In this document: positions 16,130 through 23,188 of the stretch, one piece after another
Position numbering within the stretch: the stretch's first letter is position 1
Layout: the number at the start of each line of letters is the position of its first letter
Assembly (NCBI RefSeq): GCF_009604375.1
Contig: NZ_WEGH01000003.1
Coordinates: forward strand, 868,001 to 932,000
DNA: 64,000 nt
Origin: Actinomadura macrotermitis
GTDB lineage: Bacteria > Actinomycetota > Actinomycetes > Streptosporangiales > Streptosporangiaceae
Direction: 5' to 3'
Translations under genes and position numbers: made by a program
Notes under the pieces: model-generated
Told to the model about the DNA's origin: nothing
What the model saw: the letters and a program-made list of their open reading frames with translations, nothing else
Database searches by the model: none

Positions 16130-16488
16130 CGGGCGGTCGCCGGCGTGCTCGGAAGGCGGAGCCGGCTTGCGGGGTCCTCTCGCGGGCCCTCGGGAAGAGC
16201 CGGCCACTTCTCCAGGGCTTGGACGATCTGCGCCGACCGGGCCTGGAAGTCCGCCGGCTCGGCCTCGCCTCGCCGGAACTCCTGCCACAGGCCGACGAGC
16301 CGGTCCTCCAACTCGCCCCGTTCGATCACCTTGTCCGCGAGCGTGAGCACGTCCCGCGTCGGCTTGCCCACCTCGAGCACCCGGCGCGCCGCGGCCGCGT
16401 CCGCGGTGACGCCGCGACCCGCCGGCTCGAGGAAGACGCCCAGCGACGTGGAGTTCCGCACCACCGGCACCTGCCGGCCCGGCCGCAT
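16130..16488 (-). pseudogene. Orphan coding fragment, probably decayed
   Basis: Downstream of the DUF397 genes an ATG at 16488 with GGAAGGGAC just before it opens a frame reading VPVVRNSTSLGVFLEPAGRG, then PTRDVLTLADKVIERGELED and RLVGLWQEFRRGEAEPADFQ. This looks like genuine protein for about 110 codons, then drifts into low-complexity Arg/Pro sequence with no stop and overlaps the N-acyltransferase gene antisense. I do not recognise it. The likeliest reading is a gene that has lost its 3' end or frame. The stretch 15880-16130 shows nothing else. Confidence 0.35.
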
Positions 16489-16511
16489 CCGTCCCTTCCA
16501 CTGGGACGGGA

Positions 16512-16700
16512 CTATTCGCGGCTCTTGAGGGTGTGGGCGAGGCGCTGGAAGTCCTGGGAGGGCACCAGGAGCTTGGGGCCCTCGGGGTCCTTGCTGTCGC
16601 GGATGGCGACGGTGCTGGGGACGGCCGCGACTTCGATGCAGTTGCCGCCGTTGTCCACGCTGCGGGACGCCTTGCGCCAGGTGACGTTGGTCAGATCCAT
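16512..16700 (-). CDS. DUF397 protein, copy 1
   Basis: 62 residues, MDLTNVTWRKASRSVDNGGN then CIEVAAVPSTVAIRDSKDPE, the standard DUF397 pattern (W-x-K-S-S, N-G-x-C-V-E, V-A-V-R-D-S-K). These small proteins accompany HTH-DUF5753 regulators in actinomycetes and are thought to act with them in development or secondary metabolism. It is nearly identical to the next gene, showing a recent tandem duplication, but with RLAHTLKSRE as a different tail. Confidence 0.9.
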   Translation of the reverse strand: MDLTNVTWRKASRSVDNGGNCIEVAAVPSTVAIRDSKDPEGPKLLVPSQDFQRLAHTLKSRE

Positions 16701-16726
16701 CTCTCACCTACCGACGTAGGAACGAA

Positions 16727-16912
16727 CTAGAGGCCCTTGATGGCGTTGGCGAAGCGCTGGAAGTCCTGGGGGGCCACCAGAAGCTTGGGGCCCTCGGGGT
16801 CCTTGCTGTCGCGGATGGCGACGGTGCTGGGGACGGCCGCGACTTCGATGCAGTTGCCGCCGTTGTCCCCACTGCGGGACGCCTTGCGCCAGGTGACGTT
16901 GCTCAAGTCCAT
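16727..16912 (-). CDS. DUF397 protein, copy 2
   Basis: 61 residues, about 90 percent identical to the copy at 16512 (differences include SGDNGGN for SVDNGGN and the tail RFANAIKGL). It overlaps the 3' end of the HTH-DUF5753 regulator gene by 10 bp, so the order regulator, copy 2, copy 1 is one operon. Partner function with that regulator is the established pattern for the family. Confidence 0.9.
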   Translation of the reverse strand: MDLSNVTWRKASRSGDNGGNCIEVAAVPSTVAIRDSKDPEGPKLLVAPQDFQRFANAIKGL

Positions 16913-17709
16913 TTGCTGTCTGCCACTTTCCTTATCAGGGCCGCCGACTGGTCCATGGGGTACGCGTGCGACTGGATCTGGCTGAACATCTCCGAGAGGC
17001 TGGAGGTGTCCTCTCCGGCCGCCGTGGTCTCACCTCGGAGCACGCCGTCCCTGTATGCGATTACCTTCCCGTCCGGGAGTGTACCCAGCCCGAACGGGCC
17101 GGAAAGGCCGCCATGCTGGATGCTTGGCACGATCTGGATCCTGAACCGCGGGGACGACATCGCGATCAGGTGCTCCAACTGCTCACGCATCACCTCCGGG
17201 CCACCGATCTTCCGGTAGAGGACCGATTCGTCGATGACGCACATCAAGGTCGGCGGCGGTGGATCGTCGCGCGACAGGATGGCCTGCCGTTCCAGTCGCG
17301 TTTCGATGCGCTTCTCGTCGTCCTCCAAGAGCGCTCTGACATACGCCGGCGTCTGCAGCAGGCCGGGGATGACGAGCGGCTCGTAGCCGCGGATGGTGAC
17401 GTACTCCTTCTCGTGCATGTACCAGTCGAAGAACCACGTCGGAACACCGCCCGGCCCCTTGAACATCTTGTCCCACAGACGGGTCAGGATGCCGTGCGTC
17501 TCCAGGACCCGGTCGGCCTCCAGCGCCAGGGCGCGGCCGCAGCGCGTTTCGCCCCTTTCGCACGAACTGATGGCACTCTTGGAAAACGGGATGAGATTGG
17601 CAAGTTGGACACAGGTCATCCCGGCGGCGTCGCGGTAATGGCGCAACTCGCTTCCAAAGAGGGCTTCGGGGGATTCCCACGGACGCAGTTCGCTCGGCTG
17701 CTGAGGCAT
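16903..17709 (-). CDS. HTH regulator with DUF5753 domain
   Basis: 268 residues. An XRE-type HTH (about 16-70) reads FGSELRHYRDAAGMTCVQLA then NLIPFSKSAISSCERGETRC. The DUF5753 domain follows: WFFDWYMHEKEYVTIRGYEP, LVIPGLLQTPAYVRALLE, and VIDESVLYRKIGGPEVMREQ. This is the BldB/AbaA-associated regulator class of sporulating actinomycetes. Start MPQQPSELRP is chosen because AAGGGACC precedes it; the frame is open a further 120 bp. Divergent from the HATPase gene at 17880, as usual for this regulator family. Confidence 0.92.
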   Translation of the reverse strand: MPQQPSELRPWESPEALFGSELRHYRDAAGMTCVQLANLIPFSKSAISSCERGETRCGRALALEADRVLETHGILTRLWDKMFKGPGGVPTWFFDWYMHEKEYVTIRGYEPLVIPGLLQTPAYVRALLEDDEKRIETRLERQAILSRDDPPPPTLMCVIDESVLYRKIGGPEVMREQLEHLIAMSSPRFRIQIVPSIQHGGLSGPFGLGTLPDGKVIAYRDGVLRGETTAAGEDTSSLSEMFSQIQSHAYPMDQSAALIRKVADSKWT

Positions 17710-17879
17710 GACCAGGTCCCTTCGCTCATGGCCGGCGATGACCAGTGCTCGGCCAGCGATGGCCAGCGCCGGCCCTTTCCGGCCCGACTTCGGTCGAGAC
17801 TGTGAGCATTGCGTTACACAGCGTGCCACATCGCAGATGATTCGGCTAGTGGCGGAAACGCGATCGAAGGTGATTCTCC

Positions 17880-18329
17880 ATGATCACAGGAAATGAGCCG
17901 ACTCAAAACTTCCCGCTCGGGGAGTCGGTGGAACTCATGATCGATTCTGTGCCCGAATCCGCGAAGAAGGTTCGCGATCTGGTGGCCCTCTGGTGCAGGT
18001 ACCAGGGTTACGGGGAGGAGCTGACCGAAGTCGCCCGGGTGGTGGCAACGGAATTGACGACAAACGCTTATCGTCACGCAAGCGTGCCCGGCCAAAGCAT
18101 TTTGGCTCGCGCCTACGTTTCCGACGTGGGACCGGTCATCGAGGTGTGGGACCACAGCGACGAACTTCCGGTCGTCCAGCCGTTCGACCTCGCCAGCGAG
18201 TCCGGCCGGGGGCTGGCGATGGTGGAGCTGATGGTCCGCCGTTTCGGCGTCGACCTGCTTGCAGGAGGCGGCAAGTGCGTATACGCCGTCCTGCCCCAGA
18301 GCGGCCGTCCGGGCACCGCGCCATGCTGA
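17880..18329 (+). CDS. ATP-binding anti-sigma-like protein (HATPase_c_2)
   Basis: 149 residues of the RsbW/SpoIIAB-like ATPase fold: ESAKKVRDLVALWCRYQGYG, the N box VVATELTTNAYRHA, and the G box ASESGRGLAMVELMVRRFGV. Such stand-alone proteins pair with HTH-DUF5753/DUF397 genes and probably act as kinases or anti-sigma factors. GAAGGTGA lies five bases before the ATG. The Uma2 gene begins inside its stop (ATGCTGA), so the two are coupled. Confidence 0.9.
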   Translation: MITGNEPTQNFPLGESVELMIDSVPESAKKVRDLVALWCRYQGYGEELTEVARVVATELTTNAYRHASVPGQSILARAYVSDVGPVIEVWDHSDELPVVQPFDLASESGRGLAMVELMVRRFGVDLLAGGGKCVYAVLPQSGRPGTAPC

Positions 18330-18877
18330 GCGGACGCGTTCCGGCCCATGAGACCGGTTTCGGACCGTACACCGTTCTGGATCTTCACGATCTCCCCGAG
18401 GACGGCAAGGGCTTCGAACTCGAGGACGGGTGGTTGATCGAGGTGGCAGCCGTCGAGGCCGAGGCCGCAGTGATCGTGTGCGACGGAGGCGACTGGGAGA
18501 TCACCACTCCCACCGGGATCCGCAAACCCGATGTCCTCGTCATCCCCCGCGAGGTAGCGCGGGCTGTGATCATCGACGAGTCCCCCAAGGTGATCCCGGG
18601 CGGGGAGGTGCTGCTGGCCGCCGAGGTCGTCTCCCCGGGAAGCAGCAGCGAGCGCACCGACCGGCTTCGGAAGGTCGGCGAATACGCGACGCTCGGCATC
18701 CCGCAGTACTGGATCGTGGAACACCAGCCCGAGCCGCGCGTCCAGATACTGGTGCTAGAGGGAGGCGGCTACTCCGCGAGGCCGGTCGTGGCGGCAGGCA
18801 CGGAACTGCGCGCGGTGATCGAGGCCGACAAGCCGTTCGAGGTCTCCTTCTCCCCCGCCGCGCTCCTCGATTTCTGA
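18323..18877 (+). CDS. Uma2-family (DUF820) putative nuclease
   Basis: 184 residues with the PD-(D/E)XK-like Uma2 core: DLPEDGKGFELEDGWLIEV, IRKPDVLVIPREVARAV, LLAAEVVSPGSSSERTDRLR then KVGEYATLGIPQYWIVEH. The Asp of KPDVLV and the Glu of AEVVSPGS are the metal-site candidates. The usual stretch of about 20 residues between ELxDG and PDVLV with a conserved His is shortened. Overlaps the preceding ATPase gene by 7 bp. Uma2 proteins are very common in actinomycetes and their substrate is unknown. Confidence 0.88.
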   Translation: MLSGRVPAHETGFGPYTVLDLHDLPEDGKGFELEDGWLIEVAAVEAEAAVIVCDGGDWEITTPTGIRKPDVLVIPREVARAVIIDESPKVIPGGEVLLAAEVVSPGSSSERTDRLRKVGEYATLGIPQYWIVEHQPEPRVQILVLEGGGYSARPVVAAGTELRAVIEADKPFEVSFSPAALLDF

Positions 18878-19020
18878 CCGAGCCGCGCACGGGCCTGCCC
18901 ACATCGCCGAGCAGTGCGAACGGAGAGGCGAGGGCGTTCCTGGCGGGGCGTCGGCGTCCCGCCGAGCCGCCCCGCTCGTGCGGGCCTGGTGAGCGGGTGC
19001 GACGGCTCGCGGCCGGACGT

Positions 19021-19450
19021 TCAGCCGGCGCCGTCCGGCGCCTCCCCCTTCCCGACCGCCCGGCTGTGCGGCTTCACTCCGTCGGGGTTGAACATGCACA
19101 GCACTTCGAGGACCCCGGGCCCGGGGTTGCCGAAGCCGTGCGGCACGCGCGTGTCGAACTCGACGGCCTCGCCGGCGACGGTCAGCTCGTCCGCGCCGAT
19201 GAGGAGCCGCATCCGTCCGGCGATCACGTAGATCCAGTCCCGTCCCGGGTGGCCCCACTGCCTGATCGGCTTCCCCGGCGCCGGCGGATGCACCTGTTTG
19301 AAGGCCTCCCACGTCCCGGAACCGCCGGGCAGCGGCATCGTGACGACGCCGTCCCGGACGCGGGTGGATCCGGGGGTCTCCGAGGGCGGGTGCGCCGACG
19401 AGGTCGTCGAGCGGCAGCCGGGGGCCGGCCGCAGCCGGCTCGTTCCCCAT
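19021..19450 (-). pseudogene. Decayed XRE-cupin regulator
   Basis: The cupin half is clear in one frame: WEAFKQVHPPAPGKPIRQWG, HPGRDWIYVIAGRMRLLIGA, VEFDTRVPHGFGNPGPG. In another frame just upstream the linker LPLDDLVGAPALGDPRIH appears, which in intact XRE-cupin regulators directly follows the HTH. The frames are offset and no HTH precedes, so the gene lost its DNA-binding domain and has a frameshift. Its 5' end abuts the promoter of the reductase gene at 19523. The interval 18878-19020 shows nothing else. Confidence 0.65.
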
Positions 19451-19522
19451 GCCCGGCCTCTGCCGTGCCGTTTCGGCACACATGATTGCCACGGGACCCC
19501 CGGCACTCCCACGATGGGACGC

Positions 19523-20143
19523 ATGAGACTGACGACGATGACGCAGATCACCGTGGACGGTGTGATGCAGGGCAACGGTCACGCGACTCCCGAGGAGCTG
19601 GCCGGCGGGTTCACGCGGGACGGCTGGGCGCTCGGGGCGTTCGCCGACGACACCGGCGAGATGATCACCGAGACCTATCAGCGGGCGGACGCGTTCCTGT
19701 TCGGGCGGCGCACGTACGAGATGTTCGCCGACACCTGGGGCACCCGGCCGGAGATGCAGGCGCACCCCATCGGGGTCGCGCTCAACGGGGCGCAGAAGTA
19801 CGTCGCGTCCAACAGCCTGGAGCGACCGTCGTGGGGGCCCGTCACGCTGCTGGCCGGGGACGCGACCGCGGCGGTCAGGGAACTGAAGGAATCGTCAGCG
19901 GGCGAGATCCAGGTGCACGGGAGCGCGGCCCTGATCCGCTCGCTGCTCGCCGCCGGCCTCGTCGACGAGCTGACGCTGCTGGTCGTTCCGGTGCTTCTCG
20001 GGCAGGGCATGCGGCTGTTCCCGGACGAGGGGCCCGCCGCCGCCCTGGAGGTCGTCAGCTCCCACACCGACGCAAGGGGCGTCGGCGTGCACGTGTACCG
20101 GCCGGCCGGAGAGCCGGAGCTCCACCCGGCGCGGCCGGTGTAA
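19523..20143 (+). CDS. Dihydrofolate reductase-fold protein (RibD_C)
   Basis: 206 residues, MRLTTMTQITVDGVMQGNGH with the typical first strand, then FLFGRRTYEMFADTWGTRP, EIQVHGSAALIRSLLAAGLV and LVVPVLLGQGMRLFPDEGP. These are the hallmarks of stand-alone YyaP/RibD C-terminal-like reductases that bind NAD(P)H. The true substrate of such proteins is generally unknown. An ATG three codons upstream is possible. It converges with the epoxide-hydrolase-like gene, ten bases apart. Confidence 0.85.
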   Translation: MRLTTMTQITVDGVMQGNGHATPEELAGGFTRDGWALGAFADDTGEMITETYQRADAFLFGRRTYEMFADTWGTRPEMQAHPIGVALNGAQKYVASNSLERPSWGPVTLLAGDATAAVRELKESSAGEIQVHGSAALIRSLLAAGLVDELTLLVVPVLLGQGMRLFPDEGPAAALEVVSSHTDARGVGVHVYRPAGEPELHPARPV

Positions 20144-20153
20144 GAGGGCCGGG

Positions 20154-21272
20154 TCAGGCCAGGGTGCCGAAGAACGCGCGGATGTCGTCGGCGAGCACCT
20201 GGGGCTGCTCCATGGCCAGGAAGTTGCCGCCGCGCTCGGTCTCGGTCCAGTGGACGACGTTGTGGTCGCGGTCGGCGAAGCGCCGGATGGCGACGTCGGT
20301 GGTCGCCGTCGCGATGACGCCCGTCGGGACGGTCCCCCGGGGCTTGGGCGCGAACGCCGTCGGGTCGTGGGCCATCTCGTAGTAGAGCTGCGCCGAGGAC
20401 CCGGCGGTGCCGGTGAACCAGTAGAGGCTGACGTTGGTCAGCAGCTGGTCGCGGTCCACCGCGTCCTCGGGCAGCTCGGCGGCCGCGTCGGTCCACTCCT
20501 TGAACTTCTCCACGATCCAGGCGAGCTGCCCGGCCGGCGAGTCGTGCAGCGCGTGGGCCAGGGTGTCGGGGCGGGTGGACTGGATGTGGTTGAAGCCCAT
20601 CTTGTCGTCGCGGAACTCCTGCAGGCGGGCCAGCCGCTGCTGCTCGGCCTCGGTGAGGCCGGCGAAGTCGGCCGGGTCGTCGGACGGGAAGGTGATCAGG
20701 CCGTTGAGGTGGACGCCGATCACCTGCTCGGGCGCCCGGCGGCCCATCTCGGCGGCGATCCAGGCGCCGCCGCCGTTGCCCTGGACGCCGTAGCGGTCGT
20801 AGCCGAGCCGGGCCATCAGCTCGGTGAACGCGCCGGCGATCCGGCCGGTGGTCCAGCCGGGCGCGGTCAGCGGGCCGGAGTAGGCGACGCCGGGGGTGTC
20901 GGTGATCACCAGGTGGAAGGCGTCCGCCAGCGGCTCGACCACCTTGGCGAAGGCGGCGAATGAGGCGGGCCAGTCGTGGACGAGCAGCAGCGGCGTCGCG
21001 TCGGGGTCGGCCGACCGCACGTGCGCGAAGTGGATCCGCTGCCCGTCGATGTCGGTGACGAACTGCGGCAGGGCGTTCAGCTCGGCCTCGGCCTTGCGCC
21101 AGTCGTAGCCGTCGGCCCAGTAGGCGGCCAGGTCGCGCAGGTAGTCGGCGGGGACGCCGCGGGTCCAGCCCTGGCCGGGGATCTGCGCGCCCCAGCGGGT
21201 GCGGCGGAGGCGGTCGCGCAGGTCGTCGAGGTCGGCGGCGGGGACGTCGATGCGGAACGGACGGATGCTCAT
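20154..21272 (-). CDS. Epoxide hydrolase-like protein lacking catalytic residues
   Basis: 372 residues with the N-terminal EHN domain (RPFRIDVPAADLDDLRDRLR, RTRWGAQIPGQGWTRGVPAD) and an alpha/beta-hydrolase core (LLLVHDWPASFAAFAKVVEP). In active relatives the nucleophile is Asp in GGDWGA; here the same place reads YGVQGNGGGAWIAAEMG, so the Asp is absent. The catalytic His of RGGHFAALEEP is Asn here (RGGNFLAMEQP), and HGWP is HDWP. The fold and length are otherwise intact and the two ring Tyr positions lie in well-kept sequence, so it is a maintained protein, probably not a classical epoxide hydrolase. A palindrome and TAGAAT box precede it. Confidence 0.85.
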   Translation of the reverse strand: MSIRPFRIDVPAADLDDLRDRLRRTRWGAQIPGQGWTRGVPADYLRDLAAYWADGYDWRKAEAELNALPQFVTDIDGQRIHFAHVRSADPDATPLLLVHDWPASFAAFAKVVEPLADAFHLVITDTPGVAYSGPLTAPGWTTGRIAGAFTELMARLGYDRYGVQGNGGGAWIAAEMGRRAPEQVIGVHLNGLITFPSDDPADFAGLTEAEQQRLARLQEFRDDKMGFNHIQSTRPDTLAHALHDSPAGQLAWIVEKFKEWTDAAAELPEDAVDRDQLLTNVSLYWFTGTAGSSAQLYYEMAHDPTAFAPKPRGTVPTGVIATATTDVAIRRFADRDHNVVHWTETERGGNFLAMEQPQVLADDIRAFFGTLA

Positions 21273-21325
21273 CGGGGTGCCGCCTTCGCTTTCGGGGTCT
21301 TCGTGATGCCCCCATTCTAGCAGAA

Positions 21326-21342
21326 TGGAATGCTCCGTTCCA
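21326..21342 (-). promoter_or_regulatory. Operator-like palindrome before hydrolase gene
   Basis: TGGAATGCTCCGTTCCA is a 17-bp near-palindrome (TGGAA arms) of the type bound by TetR-family proteins. On the minus strand a TAGAAT -10 box follows within a few bases (about 21314-21320), placing the palindrome over the -35 region of the epoxide-hydrolase-like gene. Confidence 0.5.
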
Positions 21343-21370
21343 CTATTGAGGGCCGCCTCCGGACACGGGA

Positions 21371-21398
21371 ACGCCCCGCCGCGAGAGCGGCGGGGCGT
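21371..21398 (-). terminator. Terminator of the MerR-type gene
   Basis: ACGCCCCGCCGC (21371-21382) and GCGGCGGGGCGT (21387-21398) make a perfect 12-bp stem with a GAGA tetraloop, 37 bp past the stop of the minus-strand MerR-type gene. No T-run, as is common in GC-rich actinomycetes. Confidence 0.7.
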
Positions 21399-21435
21399 GG
21401 CGTTCGGCGTTGGCGGGGACGGCGCCGAAGGGCGG

Positions 21436-21777
21436 TCACTCGGCGGCGGCACGGAGCTGCGCGTTGATCCGCAGGGCCTCTTCGAGCTGGTCTTCCAGGA
21501 TGATGATGCGGCAGGCCGCCTCCAGGGACGTGCCCTGGTCGACGAGTTCGCGGGCGCGGACCGCCAGTCGCAGCTGGTAGCGGGAGTAGCGGCGGTGGCC
21601 ACCGGCCGAGCGTTGCGCGGTGAACAGCTTCGCCTCGTCCAGGGCCCGCAGGAACGCCGGCGTGGTGCCGGTCATCTCGGCGGCGCGGCCCATGGTGTAG
21701 GCGGGGTAATCGTCGTCGTCGAACTTGCTGCCCGGCTGCGTGCTCGCGCCGCCGGTGTCGCTACTGGCTGGGTCCAT
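21436..21777 (-). CDS. MerR-type HTH regulator
   Basis: 113 residues. After a disordered acidic N-terminus the DNA-binding domain reads YTMGRAAEMTGTTPAFLRAL, DEAKLFTAQRSAGGHRRYSR then YQLRLAVRARELVDQGTSLE, a MerR domain with the RSxGGHRRYS wing; the C-terminus (IIILEDQLEEALRINAQLR) is a short coiled-coil. No effector domain or metal cysteines are present. The ATG at 21777 follows GGTGCA weakly, and is preceded by an unusually long structured non-coding region, suggesting control after transcription starts. Targets unknown. Confidence 0.88.
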   Translation of the reverse strand: MDPASSDTGGASTQPGSKFDDDDYPAYTMGRAAEMTGTTPAFLRALDEAKLFTAQRSAGGHRRYSRYQLRLAVRARELVDQGTSLEAACRIIILEDQLEEALRINAQLRAAAE

Positions 21778-21799
21778 TGCACCTTTTTCCACGGCACGA

Positions 21800-22260
21800 G
21801 GGCCCCGGTGCCGTAGCACCGGGGCCCAGGGTTTGGGTTTCACTGTCACCGGCACGTTCGCCGGTGTGTCTGGCCGCGTCTGCCGTCACCCTTCGACGGG
21901 GGACGCGGGGATCGCATATGTGTGACCGAAGACCACCTCTCTCGTGATGGAACCGCGGTACCCGTCCGGCGGAACTCAGCCTGTGACGGGCGATCCGACG
22001 TCGTGTAACCCTTCCCCCTTTCCTCGACTTCTTCTTCTCATCTGCGGGGCGGCGCGTCCCCCGGCGGAGCCCCTTGCCACTTCCTGGCCCCGGCGAGCCG
22101 ACCGCCGCCTGCCGGTCGCTGAAGCCCCTTCCGTGCCTGGCCTCAGGTCCAGCGTCCTGCACTGCTTCGTAACATCACGGGCAGTTCGTCATCTGCCCCG
22201 TCTCGAAGATGTTCTCTTCTCTCGCGACACCTGGAACACTACCAGGGCCGTCCGGGGATT
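21800..22260 (-). ncRNA. Candidate long structured leader or small RNA
   Basis: This 560-bp gap (21778-22338) holds no convincing gene on either strand. Directly before the MerR-type ATG is a perfect 12-bp stem with a CGTA loop, GGGCCCCGGTGC (21800-21811) and GCACCGGGGCCC (21816-21827), preceded in minus-strand order by a hairpin CACCGGC/GCCGGTG near 21847-21867 and by several purine-rich stretches (for example GAAGAAGAAGTCGAGGAAAG). Such a layout fits a 5' leader with an attenuator or a separate RNA. It does not match a riboswitch class I can name; a passing resemblance to the ydaO motif was rejected. Confidence 0.35.
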
Positions 22261-22338
22261 TCTACTTCGGCCATTGGAGATTTTCTTTGATCGCCAGATC
22301 CCCTGGTCCTGCGGGCGGTTCCGGCGGATGATCGGCCC

Positions 22339-22566
22339 ATGTGGTGGCTCGTCCCGGCCGGGTTCGTCGCCGTCCTGCTCCTCTACGGCGCCCTCGCCGA
22401 CTGGCGCGCGCGCCGGCGGGGGCACCGCAACCACGTCGACGCCGACGCGGCGGCGCGGATACGCGAGGCCCGCCGCGACGTGCGCGTCTGGGCGCGGGGA
22501 TCGGTCGGGCACAGCGGCGAGGACGTGTCCTGGATGCGATCGTTCCGCCGGGGGCGGCGCCGGTGA
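22339..22566 (+). CDS. Small membrane-anchored protein
   Basis: 75 residues. One hydrophobic helix at residues 2-19 (WWLVPAGFVAVLLLYGALAD) is followed by a charged cytoplasmic tail rich in Arg. GGATGATCGG precedes the ATG. The next small membrane protein starts 18 bp downstream, so both are probably co-transcribed. No family recognised. Confidence 0.6.
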   Translation: MWWLVPAGFVAVLLLYGALADWRARRRGHRNHVDADAAARIREARRDVRVWARGSVGHSGEDVSWMRSFRRGRRR

Positions 22567-22584
22567 CGTGCCAGACTGGGCGCC

Positions 22585-22761
22585 GTGACGACCGAGGAGC
22601 CGCCGTCGCGGGAGGAGCTGGACCGGCAGGTGCGCGACCGCTACGGGACCTGGCGCGACCAGCCGCGCGGCCTGGCCTGCGCGGTCGTCGCGGCCTTCCT
22701 GGTGCTGACGACGGTCGCCTTCGCGGTGGCCCTGGCGGTGCTCGTGCTGGCCGCCCGCTGA
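22585..22761 (+). CDS. Small tail-anchored membrane protein, 58 aa
   Basis: A GTG-started frame too short for most gene finders: VTTEEPPSREELDRQVRDRY, GTWRDQPRGLACAVVAAFLV then a C-terminal hydrophobic helix ending VLVLAAR. The acidic N-terminus plus one terminal membrane span is typical of small actinomycete membrane proteins. A strong terminator begins seven bases after the stop, which supports a real transcript end. Confidence 0.6.
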   Translation: MTTEEPPSREELDRQVRDRYGTWRDQPRGLACAVVAAFLVLTTVAFAVALAVLVLAAR

Positions 22762-22767
22762 ACATGG

Positions 22768-22802
22768 CGAGGGCGCCGGTCCGCAGCGGACCGGCGCCCT
22801 CG
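22768..22802. terminator. Bidirectional terminator
   Basis: CGAGGGCGCCGGTCCG (22768-22783) pairs perfectly with CGGACCGGCGCCCTCG (22787-22802) around a CAG loop, a 16-bp stem between the plus-strand small membrane proteins and the minus-strand HesB-like gene. Confidence 0.85.
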
Positions 22803-22813
22803 GCGCTGCTACG

Positions 22814-23101
22814 TCAGAGTTCGCCCTCGGCGATGGTGAACGCCACGTCGCCCTGCGGGTCGACCTGCGCGTCGAGGGTCTTGTCGTCCAGCATCGTCGC
22901 GACGCCGGGCTCCAGGTAGACCCGGGCGCCCTCCTCCTCGACGACCTGGTCCCCCGCCTCGGGCGCGGGCGCCACCGACAGGCGCAGCGCGTCGGAGCCG
23001 TTCAGCCCGGATTCGATGCGGATGCCGGTGTCGGGCGGCAGTTCGGGGTCTGCGGTCACGGTTCGGATGACCTGAACGGCACCGCTGGTCAGCGTGAGCA
23101 T
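22814..23101 (-). CDS. HesB/IscA-like protein without cysteines
   Basis: 95 residues with the IscA fold pattern: MLTLTSGAVQVIRTVTADPE, GIRIESGLNGSDALRLSVAP, VYLEPGVATMLDDKTLDAQV. Genuine A-type Fe-S carriers have three conserved Cys (C, then CxC near the C-terminus); there is no Cys in this protein at all. It is therefore a fold relative unlikely to bind a cluster in the standard way. Single gene between a terminator and the esterase gene. Confidence 0.8.
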   Translation of the reverse strand: MLTLTSGAVQVIRTVTADPELPPDTGIRIESGLNGSDALRLSVAPAPEAGDQVVEEEGARVYLEPGVATMLDDKTLDAQVDPQGDVAFTIAEGEL

Positions 23102-23188
23102 GATCAGCTCCTCGTGGTCGGGTCTTGCCGGTTTTCGGACACGGACCCGTCCAGCCCTCCCCGCGCTGCCCGGCGGTAAACCCCGTGC

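Noticed and set aside
16018..16719. Plus-strand frame across the DUF397 region
   Set aside because: Antisense to DUF397 genes with convincing conserved residues; no ribosome site or family match.
21880..22010. Possible c-di-AMP (ydaO) riboswitch before the MerR-type gene
   Set aside because: A few strings resemble the motif (GGGTACCGCGGTTCCA), but the GGGGUNAAU and CCCGACAGCUAACC parts are missing, and the downstream gene is not of a typical class.
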